Origin: Pseudomonas fluorescens
GTDB lineage: Bacteria > Pseudomonadota > Gammaproteobacteria > Pseudomonadales > Pseudomonadaceae
Length of the DNA: 64,000 nt
Reading direction: 5' to 3'
NCBI RefSeq assembly: GCF_018614775.1
Contig: NZ_JAGGOF010000001.1
Location: 35,610 to 99,609, forward strand
Below are positions 10,114 through 20,332 of the stretch, in pieces (the stretch's first letter is position 1; the number at the start of each line of letters is the position of its first letter). A model generated the notes under the pieces. That model made no database searches. It was not told the origin of the DNA and was given only the letters and a program-made list of their open reading frames with translations. Both the position numbers and the translations under genes were made by a program.

Positions 10114-10671
10114 ATGGTCAACAGTTGGCGTGTGCAACAAGCCGCGCGAGAAATTCGTGCCGGGGCGGTGATTGCCTATCCAACCGAAGCGGTCTGGGGC
10201 CTGGGTTGTGACCCATGGAACGAGGAAGCGGTAGAACGCCTGCTGGCGATCAAGTCGCGGCTGCCCGACAAAGGGCTGATATTGGTGGCTGACAACATTC
10301 ACCAGTTCGACTTTCTGTTCGAAGACTTCCCCGACAGCTGGCTCGACCGCATGGCCAGCACCTGGCCGGGGCCCAATACCTGGCTGGTGCCGCACCAGAA
10401 CCTGCTACCGGAGTGGATCACCGGGGTGCACGACACCGTCGCCCTGCGGGTCAGCGATCATCCCACGGTGCGCGACTTGTGCTCATTGGTCGGGCCGCTG
10501 GTGTCCACCTCGGCCAACCCCCAAGGCCGCCCGGCGGCGCGCACGCGGATTCGCGTCGAGCAGTATTTCCGCGGACAGGTCGACCTGGTGCTTGGCGGCA
10601 ACCTGGGCGGACGCAAGAACCCCAGCGTGATCCGTGACCTGGCCACCGGGAAGGTGGTCCGGCCGGATTGA
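10114..10671 (+). CDS. tsaC: Threonylcarbamoyl-AMP synthase TsaC (YrdC/RimN)
   Basis: 185-residue protein of the Sua5/YciO/YrdC family, which makes threonylcarbamoyl-AMP for the t6A37 modification of tRNAs. Family features are [14 protein letters not shown] near residue 23, KGLILVADN near 55, [11 protein letters not shown] near 84, and [11 protein letters not shown] near 132. The frame is open 19 codons further upstream, but the ATG at 10114 gives the usual family start [17 protein letters not shown], with GGGAGAA ahead of it. It follows dprA by 62 bases. Confidence 0.95.
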   Translation: MVNSWRVQQAAREIRAGAVIAYPTEAVWGLGCDPWNEEAVERLLAIKSRLPDKGLILVADNIHQFDFLFEDFPDSWLDRMASTWPGPNTWLVPHQNLLPEWITGVHDTVALRVSDHPTVRDLCSLVGPLVSTSANPQGRPAARTRIRVEQYFRGQVDLVLGGNLGGRKNPSVIRDLATGKVVRPD

Positions 10672-10706
10672 GTCCGGACACAACCGTCTGGCTCGACACA
10701 GATCCC

Positions 10707-10798
10707 GTGTGGGAGCGAGCCTGCTCGCGATGGCGCCGTGTCAGGCGACATTGAACTCAGCTGAAATACCGCTATCGCGAGCAGGCTCGCTCCCACAC
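10707..10798. repeat. REP doublet (REPIN-like)
   Basis: Inverted pair of GTGGGAGCGAGCCTGCTCGC and its complement, with GATGGCG/CGCTATC inner extensions and a roughly 35-base spacer. It lies between the convergent tsaC and qor genes, where the hairpin could also limit read-through. Confidence 0.9.
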
Positions 10799-10851
10799 TT
10801 GATTTGTGGTGTTCATAAATACTGTGCTCAACACAAAACCACTGTGGGTTC

Positions 10852-11829
10852 TCAAGGCAACAAAACAGTCGACCCGGTCGTGCGCCGTGCCGACAACTCG
10901 GCCTGGGCCTTGGCCGCCTCTGCCAGCGGATAACGCTGGTTGATGTTCACCGTGAGCTGGCCGCTGCTGATCATGCCGAACAGTTCATCGGCCATGCGTT
11001 GCAGGTTTTCGGCGTTGTTGGCGTAGGTCGCCAGGGTCGGGCGGGTGACGTACAGCGAGCCCTTGGCCGACAGAATCCCCAGGTTCACGCCGTCCACCGC
11101 CCCGGAGGCGTTGCCGAAGCTCACCAGCAGGCCACGCGGCGCCACGCAATCGAGCGAGGTCAGCCAAGTGTCCTTGCCGACGCCGTCGTACACCACGGGC
11201 ACCTTCTTGCCGTCAGTCAATTCCAGCACGCGCTGTGCGACGTTCTCCTTGCTGTAGTCGATGGTTTCCCAAGCGCCGTGGGCTTTGGCGATAGCGGCTT
11301 TTTCCGCTGAGCTGACGGTGCCGATCAGTTTCACGCCCAAGGCCTTGGCCCATTGGCAGGCCAGCGACCCGACGCCACCGGCGGCGGCATGGAACAGGAC
11401 GGTATCGCCACCCTTGAGTTCATAGGTCTGACGCAACAGGTACTGCACAGTCAGGCCCTTGAGCATCATCCCGGCCGCCTGTTCGAAACTGATGGATTCG
11501 GGCAAATGCACCAGGTTGGCCTCGGGCAGTACGTGTACATCGCTGTAGGCCCCCAGCGGGCCGCTGCCATACGCTACCCGGTCACCGACCTTGAACCGCG
11601 TGACGTCGGTGCCGACGGCTTCGACCACCCCCGCCCCTTCGGCGCCCAGGCCTGACGGCAGCGCCGGTGGCGGATACAGGCCGCTGCGGTAGTAGGTGTC
11701 GATGAAGTTCAGGCCGATTGCCTTATTGCTGACGCGCACCTGCTGCGGGCCCGGCTCGGCGGGTTGGTAGTCCACGTACTCAAGCACTTCGGGGCCGCCG
11801 TGGGAACGGAACTGGATACGTTTGGCCAT
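10852..11829 (-). CDS. qor: NADPH:quinone reductase
   Basis: 325-residue medium-chain dehydrogenase of the quinone-oxidoreductase (zeta-crystallin) group, which lacks structural zinc. Visible features are the N-terminal GroES-like fold, GLGAEGAGVVEAVG near residue 65, and the NADPH-binding VLFHAAAGGVGSLACQWAKALG segment near residue 143. It reduces quinones with NADPH. The ATG at 11829 is preferred over an in-frame GTG six bases upstream because AAGGAG ends eight bases before the ATG but only two before the GTG. It is divergent from hemF. Confidence 0.95.
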   Translation of the reverse strand: MAKRIQFRSHGGPEVLEYVDYQPAEPGPQQVRVSNKAIGLNFIDTYYRSGLYPPPALPSGLGAEGAGVVEAVGTDVTRFKVGDRVAYGSGPLGAYSDVHVLPEANLVHLPESISFEQAAGMMLKGLTVQYLLRQTYELKGGDTVLFHAAAGGVGSLACQWAKALGVKLIGTVSSAEKAAIAKAHGAWETIDYSKENVAQRVLELTDGKKVPVVYDGVGKDTWLTSLDCVAPRGLLVSFGNASGAVDGVNLGILSAKGSLYVTRPTLATYANNAENLQRMADELFGMISSGQLTVNINQRYPLAEAAKAQAELSARRTTGSTVLLP

Positions 11830-11885
11830 CTTCACTTCTCCTTGTTGCGGGGCTTTTTACCAAGCCTGCTATCGGACTCCTAAGC

Positions 11886-11899
11886 TTGATCTTCGTCAA
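11886..11899 (+). promoter_or_regulatory. Candidate Anr/FNR box upstream of hemF
   Basis: TTGATCTTCGTCAA matches the consensus TTGAT-N4-ATCAA with one mismatch. Its centre is about 42 bases before the start expected from a TATCCT -10-like sequence at 11924-11929, the class II activator position. hemF of P. aeruginosa is known to be Anr-dependent, which supports the call. Confidence 0.6.
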
Positions 11900-11968
11900 C
11901 TGTGGCGTGGGCAGGTGCGGTGGTATCCTGTGCGCCCTTTTGCCGCCGGCTCGTTATACGCCGCGTAG

Positions 11969-12907
<939 letters not shown>

Positions 12908-12921
12908 ACGAGGGGACACTC

Positions 12922-13743
12922 ATGGATCGCTACGTGGTAATAGGTCATCCGATCGGTCACAGCAAGTCACCGCTGATCCACCGCTTGTTTGCCGAACAGA
13001 CCGTGCAAGCGCTGGACTACAGCACACTGCTGGCGCCCCTGGAGGATTTTGCAGGCTGCGCGCGGGAATTTTTCCGCGAGGGGCGCGGGGCAAATGTCAC
13101 CGTCCCCTTCAAAGAAGACGCCTTTCGCCTGGCCGATAGCCTGACCGAACGGGCGCAGCGGGCCGGGGCTGTGAATACGTTGAGCAAACTGGCCGATGGG
13201 CGCCTGGTGGGTGATAACACCGACGGCGCCGGGCTGGTGCGGGATTTGACAGTCAACGCCGGCTTTGGCCTCAAGGGCAAGCGCGTCCTGTTACTGGGCG
13301 CCGGCGGTGCGGTGCGCGGCGCCCTGGAACCGTTGCTGGCCGAAGGTCCGGCCTCGGTGATCATCGCCAATCGCACGGTGGAAAAAGCTGAATTGCTTGC
13401 CGAGCTGTTCGCGGACCTGGGCCCGGTCTCCGCCAGCGGTTTCGACTGGCTGCAGGAGCCGGTGGACCTGATCATCAACGCCACGTCGGCAAGCCTGTCA
13501 GGGGATGTACCGCCGATTGCCGGAAGTTTGATCGAACCGGGCAAGACGTTTTGCTACGACATGATGTACAGCAAGGAGCCGACCGCGTTCTGCCGTTGGG
13601 CCCGTGAACACGGCGCGGCGGTGGCGATGGATGGCCTGGGCATGCTGGCCGAGCAGGCGGGTGAAGCGTTCTACCTGTGGCGTGGGGTACGCCCGGACAC
13701 CGCGCCGGTGCTGGCCGAGTTGCGTCGCCAGTTGGCGCTGTAA
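12922..13743 (+). CDS. aroE: Shikimate dehydrogenase (NADP+)
   Basis: 273-residue enzyme that reduces 3-dehydroshikimate to shikimate. Substrate-binding motifs [10 protein letters not shown] (near residue 8) and NVTVPFKED (near 60, containing the catalytic lysine) are present. The NADP site [13 protein letters not shown] lies near 128, followed by NRTVEKAE. The start [10 protein letters not shown] is preceded by GAGGGGA and gives the family length; an upstream in-frame ATG would overlap hemF. It is likely co-transcribed with hemF. Confidence 0.97.
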   Translation: MDRYVVIGHPIGHSKSPLIHRLFAEQTVQALDYSTLLAPLEDFAGCAREFFREGRGANVTVPFKEDAFRLADSLTERAQRAGAVNTLSKLADGRLVGDNTDGAGLVRDLTVNAGFGLKGKRVLLLGAGGAVRGALEPLLAEGPASVIIANRTVEKAELLAELFADLGPVSASGFDWLQEPVDLIINATSASLSGDVPPIAGSLIEPGKTFCYDMMYSKEPTAFCRWAREHGAAVAMDGLGMLAEQAGEAFYLWRGVRPDTAPVLAELRRQLAL

Positions 13744-13770
13744 CCCACTGTGGGAGCAAAGCTGCCCCCC

Positions 13771-15339
13771 TTAATCCTCGAAATGAATCGGGCAGCGCTC
13801 CGGCCCTTCCAGCTTCTTCAATTCGTCCACCACCTGGGGCCGGGCCCGGCGCAGGGTCAGGCTTCGGCCCTGGCTGCGCAGGCGCCGGGCTTCCTGGTGG
13901 AGCATTTCCACCCCGGAATAATCGATGAAGTTGATCTGCTGGGCATCGATGACCACCCGTTGCGCCTGCAACCGTTGCAAGCGCACTTGCAGGAAATGAC
14001 TGGCGCCGAAAAAAATCGAGCCGCCCACCCGCAGGATATCCGCTTCCCCTTCACAGAAATGCTGCACCCGTGGCTGTGAGGTGCGCTTGAGGTAAAAGAA
14101 CAGCGAGGCCAGCACGCCGGCGTAGATGGCGGTTTGCAGTTCCAGTAGCAGCGTCGCCAGGCAGGTCAGGCTCATGACCACGAATTCAGCGCGACTCACC
14201 CGGAACAGCGCCCGGATACCGCGGTGGTCCACCAGGCCCCAGGCGATCAGCAGAATGCTGCCGGCCATGGCCGGGATCGGGATATGTGCGATCAATGTTG
14301 CGCCGGCGACCGCAAACAAGGCCACCCACAGCGCCGAGAACACCCCGGCCAGGGGCGAACAGGCTCCGGCTTCATAGCTGAGACCGGAACGGGTAAAGGA
14401 ACCGGCCGACAGCGACCCGGAGAAAAATCCGCCCACGATGTTGGAAAGCCCCTGCGCCCTCACCTCCTGATTCGCATCGAGCAACTGCCCGGAACGTACC
14501 GACAGCGAGCGGGCGATGGACAGGCTGGTAACCAGCCCGAGCATGCCCACCGCGACGGCGCCGGGCAGCAGGCGCAATATCAATTCCAGATCCAGCGGCA
14601 GCGGCGTGAGCGGCGGCAGGCGTCCGGTAAAGGCGCTGACCAGTGCCACATGACCGAACATCGCCGGCCACAGCCACACCACCAGGCTGCTGATGACCAA
14701 GGTGATCAACAGGCTCGGCCAACGCGGCAGCGCCCGCTTGAGCACTATCCCCAGGACCAGCGTGCCCAAGCCCAGCAGCAACGACGGGTTATCCACAGCC
14801 CCGATGTGGCTGAGCAGCATCAGCAAGCCTTTCAGCGCTGTGGCTTCGTTCGGCAGGTCGAGGCCCAACAGGTTAGGCAATTGCCCCAACGCAATGACCA
14901 CCGCCGCGCCCAAGGTAAAACCCAGCACCACAGAGTGCGAGACGAAGTTCACCAGCGCACCGAAACGCAGCAACCCCAATAACCATTGGAAGATACCGGC
15001 CAGCACGGTCAGCAGGAGGATGAGGGTGACGTAGTCCTGGCTGGCAGGTACGGCCAGGGGACTGACGCTGGCGTACAGGACAATGGAGATCGCCGCCGTA
15101 GGACCGCAGATCAGGTGCCAGGAGGAGCCCCACAGACAGGCGATCAGCACCGGCACGATTGCGGCGTACAGGCCATATTCAGGCGGTAAACCGGCAATCA
15201 ATGCGTAGGCAATGGACTGGGGCAGCGCGAGAATCGCGCCACTCAGGCCGACGATCAGATCCCGACCGACACTGGCGCGGGTCTGCCGGGGCAGCCAGCT
15301 GAGGAAAGGAAAGAGTGAATGGCGCGTGGGGATTGCCAT
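13771..15339 (-). CDS. SulP-family sulfate/anion permease with STAS domain
   Basis: 522-residue inner-membrane protein. About residues 25-400 form a SulP transmembrane core (AILALPQSIAYALIAGLPPEYGLYAAIVP near the start is the family signature). A cytoplasmic STAS domain lies at about 420-515 (VVIDAQQINFIDYSGVEMLHQ). SulP proteins move sulfate, bicarbonate or other anions; the substrate cannot be fixed from sequence. It lies just downstream of the choline-sulfate genes in the same direction, but a palindromic repeat at 15395-15453 separates them. Confidence 0.9.
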   Translation of the reverse strand: MAIPTRHSLFPFLSWLPRQTRASVGRDLIVGLSGAILALPQSIAYALIAGLPPEYGLYAAIVPVLIACLWGSSWHLICGPTAAISIVLYASVSPLAVPASQDYVTLILLLTVLAGIFQWLLGLLRFGALVNFVSHSVVLGFTLGAAVVIALGQLPNLLGLDLPNEATALKGLLMLLSHIGAVDNPSLLLGLGTLVLGIVLKRALPRWPSLLITLVISSLVVWLWPAMFGHVALVSAFTGRLPPLTPLPLDLELILRLLPGAVAVGMLGLVTSLSIARSLSVRSGQLLDANQEVRAQGLSNIVGGFFSGSLSAGSFTRSGLSYEAGACSPLAGVFSALWVALFAVAGATLIAHIPIPAMAGSILLIAWGLVDHRGIRALFRVSRAEFVVMSLTCLATLLLELQTAIYAGVLASLFFYLKRTSQPRVQHFCEGEADILRVGGSIFFGASHFLQVRLQRLQAQRVVIDAQQINFIDYSGVEMLHQEARRLRSQGRSLTLRRARPQVVDELKKLEGPERCPIHFED

Positions 15340-15394
15340 GGGGCCTCAAGGATGGGGTTTGGCTCAAGAGTATCAGGGCAAGGCACCACTCTCT

Positions 15395-15453
15395 TTGTGG
15401 CGAGGAGATTTATGTGGGAGCAAAGCTTGCTCCCACATGGATTTCCTCGCGAC
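15395..15453. repeat. Palindromic repeat between sulP and choX
   Basis: A long inverted repeat, with outer arms TGTGGCGAGGA / TCCTCGCGACA and inner arms TGTGGGAGCAA / TTGCTCCCACA. It belongs to a REP-like class different from the GCGAGCAGGCTCGC family. It may end the choX transcript. Confidence 0.8.
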
Positions 15454-15497
15454 AGTGCTCCGCGCCCTCAGAAAGAACACGCAAAGCAGCGGGGCTG

Positions 15498-16418
15498 TCA
15501 GAGCTTGGCCTTCACCGCCGCCAACGCATCCTGGCCATCCAGCGTCTTCACGCCGTCCAGCCATTTATCCAGCACCGCCGGGTTGGCCTTGATCCAGGCC
15601 TTGGCCGCATCGGCGTTGCTGACCTTGTTGTTCACCACTTCGGCCATGATGCTGTTTTCCATTTCCTGGGTGAAACTCAGGTTGGTCAGCAGCTTGCCGA
15701 CGTTCGGACAGGCCTGTGCATAACCTTTGCGCGTCAGCGTATAGACGCTGCCGGTATCGCCGAAATACTTCTCGCCACCCTTGAGGTAATGCATTTTCAG
15801 CTGCACGTTCATCGGGTGCGGTGTCCAGCCTAGAAAGGTCACGAACTTCTGTTTCTTCACCGCCCGGGAGACCTCCGCCAGCATCGCCTGCTCGCTGGAC
15901 TCCACCAGTTTCCACTCGCCCATGCCGAAATCGTTGGTCTTGATGATTTCTTTCAGGGAAAGGTTCGCCGGGGCGCCGGAGCCGATGCCGTAGATTTTCT
16001 TCTCGAACTTGTCGGCGAATTTGTTCAGGTCGGCAAAGTTATGCACACCCGCGTCCCAGACGTAGTCCGGCACCGCCAGGGTGAATTCGGTGCCATCGAG
16101 GTTCTTGGCAAGCTGCGTGACATCACCGGTGGCGACGAATTTGTCATAGAAGCCCTGTTGCGCCGGCATCCAGTTACCGAGGAACACGTCGACCTGGCCA
16201 TCCTTGAGGCCGCCGAAGGTAATGGGCACCGCGAGGGTGTCGACCTTGGCCTTGTAGCCCATGCCGTCCAGCAGAAAACCGGTAATAGCGTTGGTCGCGG
16301 CGATGTCGCTCCAGCCCGGGTCGGCCATTTTCACGGTGTCGCAGCTTTGCTCGGCCCAGGCCGACACACTGCTTAGCGCCAACAGCCCAGCGGTCAGTAC
16401 TGTGGATAACTTTTGCAT
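15498..16418 (-). CDS. choX: Choline ABC transporter substrate-binding protein ChoX
   Basis: 306-residue periplasmic binding protein with a signal peptide ending near residue 22 (SVSAWA). The mature part carries the OpuAC/ProX-type fold features of ChoX: CDTVKMADPGWSDIAATNAI near the start, DVFLGNWMPAQ near 85 and KQKFVTFLGWTPHPMN near 190, which supply aromatic residues for quaternary-amine binding. AAGGGGAAG precedes the ATG. It follows betC in the same direction. No ChoW permease or ChoV ATPase gene is nearby, so it must use components encoded elsewhere (inference). Confidence 0.93.
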   Translation of the reverse strand: MQKLSTVLTAGLLALSSVSAWAEQSCDTVKMADPGWSDIAATNAITGFLLDGMGYKAKVDTLAVPITFGGLKDGQVDVFLGNWMPAQQGFYDKFVATGDVTQLAKNLDGTEFTLAVPDYVWDAGVHNFADLNKFADKFEKKIYGIGSGAPANLSLKEIIKTNDFGMGEWKLVESSEQAMLAEVSRAVKKQKFVTFLGWTPHPMNVQLKMHYLKGGEKYFGDTGSVYTLTRKGYAQACPNVGKLLTNLSFTQEMENSIMAEVVNNKVSNADAAKAWIKANPAVLDKWLDGVKTLDGQDALAAVKAKL

Positions 16419-16440
16419 GTGCTTCCCCTTACGTTATTCG

Positions 16441-17955
16441 TTATTGGTTTTGGCAGGGTTGTGGATAACGGGCCTTGCGCTCCAGATCGTCGAGGTCGAT
16501 GTGGTTACGCATGTACTGCTGACTGGCGTCGACCAGCGGCTGGTGATCCCAGCTCTTGAGTTTGCCCAGGGTCAGCGCCTGGGCGACAAAGCGGCGGCGT
16601 CGCTGGCTGGCGAGTACCTGTTGATGAATGTGCGGGATGTCCCACCTGGCCCGCGCTTCAGCGAGAAAATCGGCAAACACGCGCTGGTGTTCGGGAGACT
16701 GGCTGAGATCTTCCAGTTCCTTGGGATCGTTGCGCACATCGAACAGCAGGCACGGATCATCTTCGCTGTAGATGAATTTCCACGGTCCACGACGGATCAT
16801 CATCAACGGGCTGATGGTGCCTTCGGCCATGTATTCACCGAACACTTCGTCATGACCGCCCTGCCCTTGCAGGTGCGGTACCAGCGAGCGCCCGTCCAGC
16901 GGCAGCCCGGGTTCCAAGGTGCCGCCGGCCAATTCGACCAGGGTCGGCAACAGGTCGGCGGTGGACACTGCGGCACCGACCCGGCCACTGGCGAATTGAC
17001 CTGGGGCGCTGATCAGCAGCGGTACGCGAGCGGCCATTTCGAACCAGTGCATCTTGTACCAGAGGCCTTTCTCCCCAAGCATGTCGCCATGATCGCCGGA
17101 GAAAATGATGATGGTGTCGTCGAGCAGGCCGGTGTCCTCCAGGGTTTGCAGTAACTTCCCGACGTTGCTGTCAATGTAGCTGCACGCGCCGAAGTAGGCC
17201 CGGCGCGCGTCGCGAATCTTATCCACAGGCAGTGGCTTGTCCCACAGGTCGTAGACTCTCAGCAACCGTTGGGAATGCGGATCGAGCTCCGTTTGCGCCG
17301 GGGTAGGCGGCAACGGAATGTCGTTGTCGTCATACAGATCCCAAAAGGCCTTGGGAATGGTGTACGGATCGTGTGGGTGCGTCATCGAGACGGTCAGGCA
17401 GAACGGCTGGTCGCCGTCCTCGCGAATATGGTCGAACAGGTACTGCTGGGCCTTGAACACCACTTCTTCATCGAAATCCAGCTGATTGGTGCGCACGCAA
17501 GGGCCGGCCTGCAACACCGAGGACATGTTGTGGAACCAGCTCGGCCGCACATCGGGCTCGTCCCAATTCACCGCCCAACCGTAGTCGGCCGGATAAATGT
17601 CACTGGTCAGGCGCTCCTCATAGCCGTGCAACTGGTCCGGCCCGCAAAAATGCATCTTGCCGGACAGCGCCGTGCGGTAGCCGAGGCGACGCAGGTAATG
17701 GGCGTAGGTCGGCACGTCCGCCGGGAAATCCGCCGCGTTGTCGTACGCGCCGATCTTGCTCGGTAGCTGGCCGCTCACCAGGGTGAAGCGCGACGGGGCG
17801 CAGAGTGGGCTGTTGCAATAGGCGGCGTCGAACACCACGCCTTCGGCGGCCAGGCGCGACAGGTTTGGCAACTTGATCGGCGAAGGACCGTAGATCGGCA
17901 ACATTGGCGCGGCCATTTGATCGGCCATGATGAAAAGAATGTTCTTGCGCTTCAT
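16441..17955 (-). CDS. betC: Choline-sulfatase BetC
   Basis: 504-residue sulfatase that hydrolyses choline-O-sulfate to choline and sulfate. The formylglycine motif is CAPSR at residues 52-56, with Cys52 as the residue converted to formylglycine. Metal-binding segments include the N-terminal IMADQMA and FSGDHGDMLGEKGLWYK near residue 290. The C-terminal part resembles the family choline-sulfatase tail. The ATG at 17955 gives the expected start MKRKNILFIMADQ; another in-frame ATG six codons upstream lacks a ribosome-binding site. It is divergent from a LysR gene and upstream of choX. Confidence 0.95.
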   Translation of the reverse strand: MKRKNILFIMADQMAAPMLPIYGPSPIKLPNLSRLAAEGVVFDAAYCNSPLCAPSRFTLVSGQLPSKIGAYDNAADFPADVPTYAHYLRRLGYRTALSGKMHFCGPDQLHGYEERLTSDIYPADYGWAVNWDEPDVRPSWFHNMSSVLQAGPCVRTNQLDFDEEVVFKAQQYLFDHIREDGDQPFCLTVSMTHPHDPYTIPKAFWDLYDDNDIPLPPTPAQTELDPHSQRLLRVYDLWDKPLPVDKIRDARRAYFGACSYIDSNVGKLLQTLEDTGLLDDTIIIFSGDHGDMLGEKGLWYKMHWFEMAARVPLLISAPGQFASGRVGAAVSTADLLPTLVELAGGTLEPGLPLDGRSLVPHLQGQGGHDEVFGEYMAEGTISPLMMIRRGPWKFIYSEDDPCLLFDVRNDPKELEDLSQSPEHQRVFADFLAEARARWDIPHIHQQVLASQRRRRFVAQALTLGKLKSWDHQPLVDASQQYMRNHIDLDDLERKARYPQPCQNQ

Positions 17956-18069
17956 GTGTTCGCGGCATTCCATAGTGGACAGTTATGCGATATTGCTGCG
18001 ATTGAGCATGTAGCCCCCAGGTATTGGGGTAAAGCCCATGCAGGATAATGACTAGGATAAGCACAGCTT
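17956..18069. promoter_or_regulatory. betC / LysR divergent promoter region
   Basis: A 114-base region between divergent starts. It contains imperfect dyads (for example around ATATTGCTGCGATTGAGCAT and CCCCAGGTATTGGGG) of the kind bound by LysR regulators. The exact operator is not resolved. Confidence 0.45.
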
Positions 18070-19020
18070 ATGTATGACGCCTTGGGTGACCTGTCTCTGG
18101 AACTGTTCCGCGCCTTTGAAGCCGCCGCCCGTCAGCAAAGCTTCACGGCAGCGGCGATTGAACTGGGTACCACGCAACCGGCCATCAGCCAGCAGATCAA
18201 GCGGCTGGAGGAGCAATTGGGCACGCGGCTGTTTGATCGCATTTATCGCGGCATCGAACTGACCGAGGCCGGATCGATTCTGTTCGAGCAGGTGCAGGCC
18301 GGTTTACAGAGCATTGATGCGGGGCTGAGCGCGATTACCGCCCAGCATCAGCATGAAGTGTTGCAGGTGGCGACGGACTTCGCCTTTGCGGCGTATTGGC
18401 TGATGCCGCGCTTGCACCGGTTTCACGCGGCCAATCCGCAGATCGACGTCAGCCTGGTGACCGGTGAGCGTAACCACAACATGCTTCGCACCGATATCGA
18501 CGTTGCCGTACTGTTTGGCGACGGTCGCTTCAAACAGGGCGAAAGTCGCTGGCTGTTCAGCGAAGAAGTCTTTCCGGTGTGCAGCCCGCTGCTGCTCAAG
18601 GAGCGTCCCCTGCCCTTGCCGGCCCAGGCCTTGGCGGAGTTTCCCCTGCTGCATCTGCGCGCGGGCAACAGCAGCAGCTGGTTCGACTGGAACGGTGTTT
18701 TTCGCGAGCTGGGCATCACCTCCCCACCGGCACCCGGGCAATTGCGCTTCGACAACTACACGCTGCTGATCCAGGCGGCGATTGGCGGCCAAGGCGTTGC
18801 CATCGGCTGGCGGCACCTTGTGGATAACTTATTGGCCCAAGGCCTGTTGTGTCGGCCGATTGCCGAGACAGTGTTGTCACGCCTGGGGTATTACGTGGTC
18901 TTGCCCCAGCGCAAGCGGCGCGGGGCATTGATCAGGTTGTTCGTGGATTGGTTGATGGAGGAACAGGCCAACAGCGCCGAATCGCTGACGGGGCTGCCGT
19001 TGCCCTCCATTGCTGTTTGA
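18070..19020 (+). CDS. LysR-family regulator of choline-sulfate use (likely)
   Basis: 316-residue transcription factor. The N-terminal winged helix-turn-helix occupies about residues 8-67 (LFRAFEAAARQQSFTAAAIELGTTQPAISQQIKRLEEQLG). The effector-binding domain follows (LQVATDFAFAAYWLMPRLHRFHAANPQIDV). The divergent position next to betC is the standard arrangement for the regulator of the choline-sulfate genes, so betC/choX control with choline sulfate or choline as effector is likely but inferred. AGGATAA precedes the ATG. Confidence 0.88.
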   Translation: MYDALGDLSLELFRAFEAAARQQSFTAAAIELGTTQPAISQQIKRLEEQLGTRLFDRIYRGIELTEAGSILFEQVQAGLQSIDAGLSAITAQHQHEVLQVATDFAFAAYWLMPRLHRFHAANPQIDVSLVTGERNHNMLRTDIDVAVLFGDGRFKQGESRWLFSEEVFPVCSPLLLKERPLPLPAQALAEFPLLHLRAGNSSSWFDWNGVFRELGITSPPAPGQLRFDNYTLLIQAAIGGQGVAIGWRHLVDNLLAQGLLCRPIAETVLSRLGYYVVLPQRKRRGALIRLFVDWLMEEQANSAESLTGLPLPSIAV

Positions 19021-19069
19021 GCGTGACGAGGAGCTTGCCCCGTTCAGATGCGCAGACGCAAAAAACGAG

Positions 19070-19111
19070 GGCCGCTACGCAGCCCAGCGGGAGCAAGCTC
19101 CCTCGCCACGG
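19070..19111. repeat. Second-class REP palindrome
   Basis: GCCGCTACGCAGC next to GCGGGAGCAAGCTCCCTCGCC. Related copies occur at 59055, 61296 and 63907, so this is a second dispersed palindrome family of the genome. Confidence 0.75.
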
Positions 19112-19125
19112 GTTTTGCACAGCCG

Positions 19126-19785
19126 TCAGGTGGCGGCGATAAAGTTCAGGTGCTGGCCGACGTGCAGGTTCAAGCGCAGTTCGTCCGCGATACCCACCGC
19201 CACCCGGTTCAGCCGCTCCAGGGATTCGGCCAGGCCGGGTTCCAGGCTGGTGCTGACCTGGCTGAAATGCTCGATACCCAAGCCGGGCGCGGCGTAGGGT
19301 GTGTTGATGAGGGTCCACTGCAACGTGCTGTTCTTAAGGGCATCGAGCACTTCTTCAGCGGCATGGCGCTGCAGATCGTCGTCGGCCTGCTCCTCGTCGA
19401 GCACGGCAAAATCGCCTACCAGGAACAGCCGGGAAATATTCACCGCCTCCATGCCGGCAATCAGCGCATCCACGGCCAATACTTGTTCCACAGGGCCTGG
19501 AATCAAGGTGCGTTCGACTTGTTCGCTGTTCATTGGCAACCCCGGCGCGTTCAGCAGGCAGATGACGGCACTGGCACCGGCGACACTTTGCTTGACCCGC
19601 TCGGGATCGAACAGGTCCCCAGGCTTGGTCCGCAGGCCCGGGCGGGGCGCCAGGGCGGTGAGATCATCGAGGATGGCGATCACTTCATGCTGGCGTCGCA
19701 GCATTTCAGCCATCAATGCGCTGCCGAGGCTGCTCATGGCACCATAGAGCACCACTTTGATCACCGGGGTTTCGGCATTTTTCAT
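19126..19785 (-). CDS. NAD(P)-binding Rossmann protein (atypical SDR)
   Basis: 219-residue protein with a nucleotide-binding start VVLYGAMSSLGSALMAEMLRR near residue 10, followed by LKGD-like TKPGDLFDPERVKQSVAGASAVICLL. This is the pattern of NAD(P)H-binding atypical short-chain dehydrogenases of the YwnB/NmrA-like group. No catalytic YxxxK pair is evident, so it may be a redox sensor or an oxidoreductase of unknown substrate. The ATG at 19785 has AAGGGAATAA upstream. The frame is open for another 186 codons, but that part is antisense to the next gene and is not credible as coding. It is divergent from the DOPA-dioxygenase-like gene. Confidence 0.85.
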   Translation of the reverse strand: MKNAETPVIKVVLYGAMSSLGSALMAEMLRRQHEVIAILDDLTALAPRPGLRTKPGDLFDPERVKQSVAGASAVICLLNAPGLPMNSEQVERTLIPGPVEQVLAVDALIAGMEAVNISRLFLVGDFAVLDEEQADDDLQRHAAEEVLDALKNSTLQWTLINTPYAAPGLGIEHFSQVSTSLEPGLAESLERLNRVAVGIADELRLNLHVGQHLNFIAAT

Positions 19786-19872
19786 GGCTGTTATTCCCTT
19801 TTTTGTTCCACGTATAAGGCCTCTGACCCGCGGAAAACGATTGGGGTTCGGCCTCTTTTCGAGGAGTGACCC

Positions 19873-20199
19873 ATGCAGCGCATCAAGGGCTACCACGCCC
19901 ACGTGTATTTCGACGCCAGCACCCTCGACCAGGCGCGGGCGTTCTGCGAGGAAGCGGCGCGACTGTTTCCGCTGAAAATGGGCCGCGTCCACCAGCGCCC
20001 GGTGGGCCCGCACCCGGACTGGAGCTGCCAGTTGGCGTTCGACCCGCAGTACATCGGCGTGGTCCTGCCGTGGCTGGCGCTCTATCGCAAAGGGCTGGTG
20101 ATTTTTCTTCATCCCAATACCGGCGATGAACGGGCCGATCACACCGACCATGCGATCTGGATGGGGGCCATGCGGCCGTTGGATCTTTCGGTGTTCTGA
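19873..20199 (+). CDS. DOPA 4,5-dioxygenase family protein
   Basis: 108-residue protein with the family features: GYHAHVYFDASTLDQA at the start, GRVHQRPVGPHPDWSCQLAF in the middle, and LVIFLHPNTGDERADHTDHAIWMG near the end. Conserved histidines (residues 8, 10, 42, 47, 79) would bind the metal. Bacterial members are short and their physiological substrate is usually unknown; extradiol cleavage of a catechol is the family reaction. GAGGAG precedes the ATG. Confidence 0.9.
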   Translation: MQRIKGYHAHVYFDASTLDQARAFCEEAARLFPLKMGRVHQRPVGPHPDWSCQLAFDPQYIGVVLPWLALYRKGLVIFLHPNTGDERADHTDHAIWMGAMRPLDLSVF

Positions 20200-20332
20200 C
20201 TTATCAGGCGCGGGTGGGATAAACCATTTCTGCAGCGAAAGCCTGCTGAAAGCTTGCGCGATTAGGATCGCCTCACTACCGGCAAAAGACCGGTGGCCAG
20301 AAACGGATTTCCACATCCCGCTCGGCCTTTTT

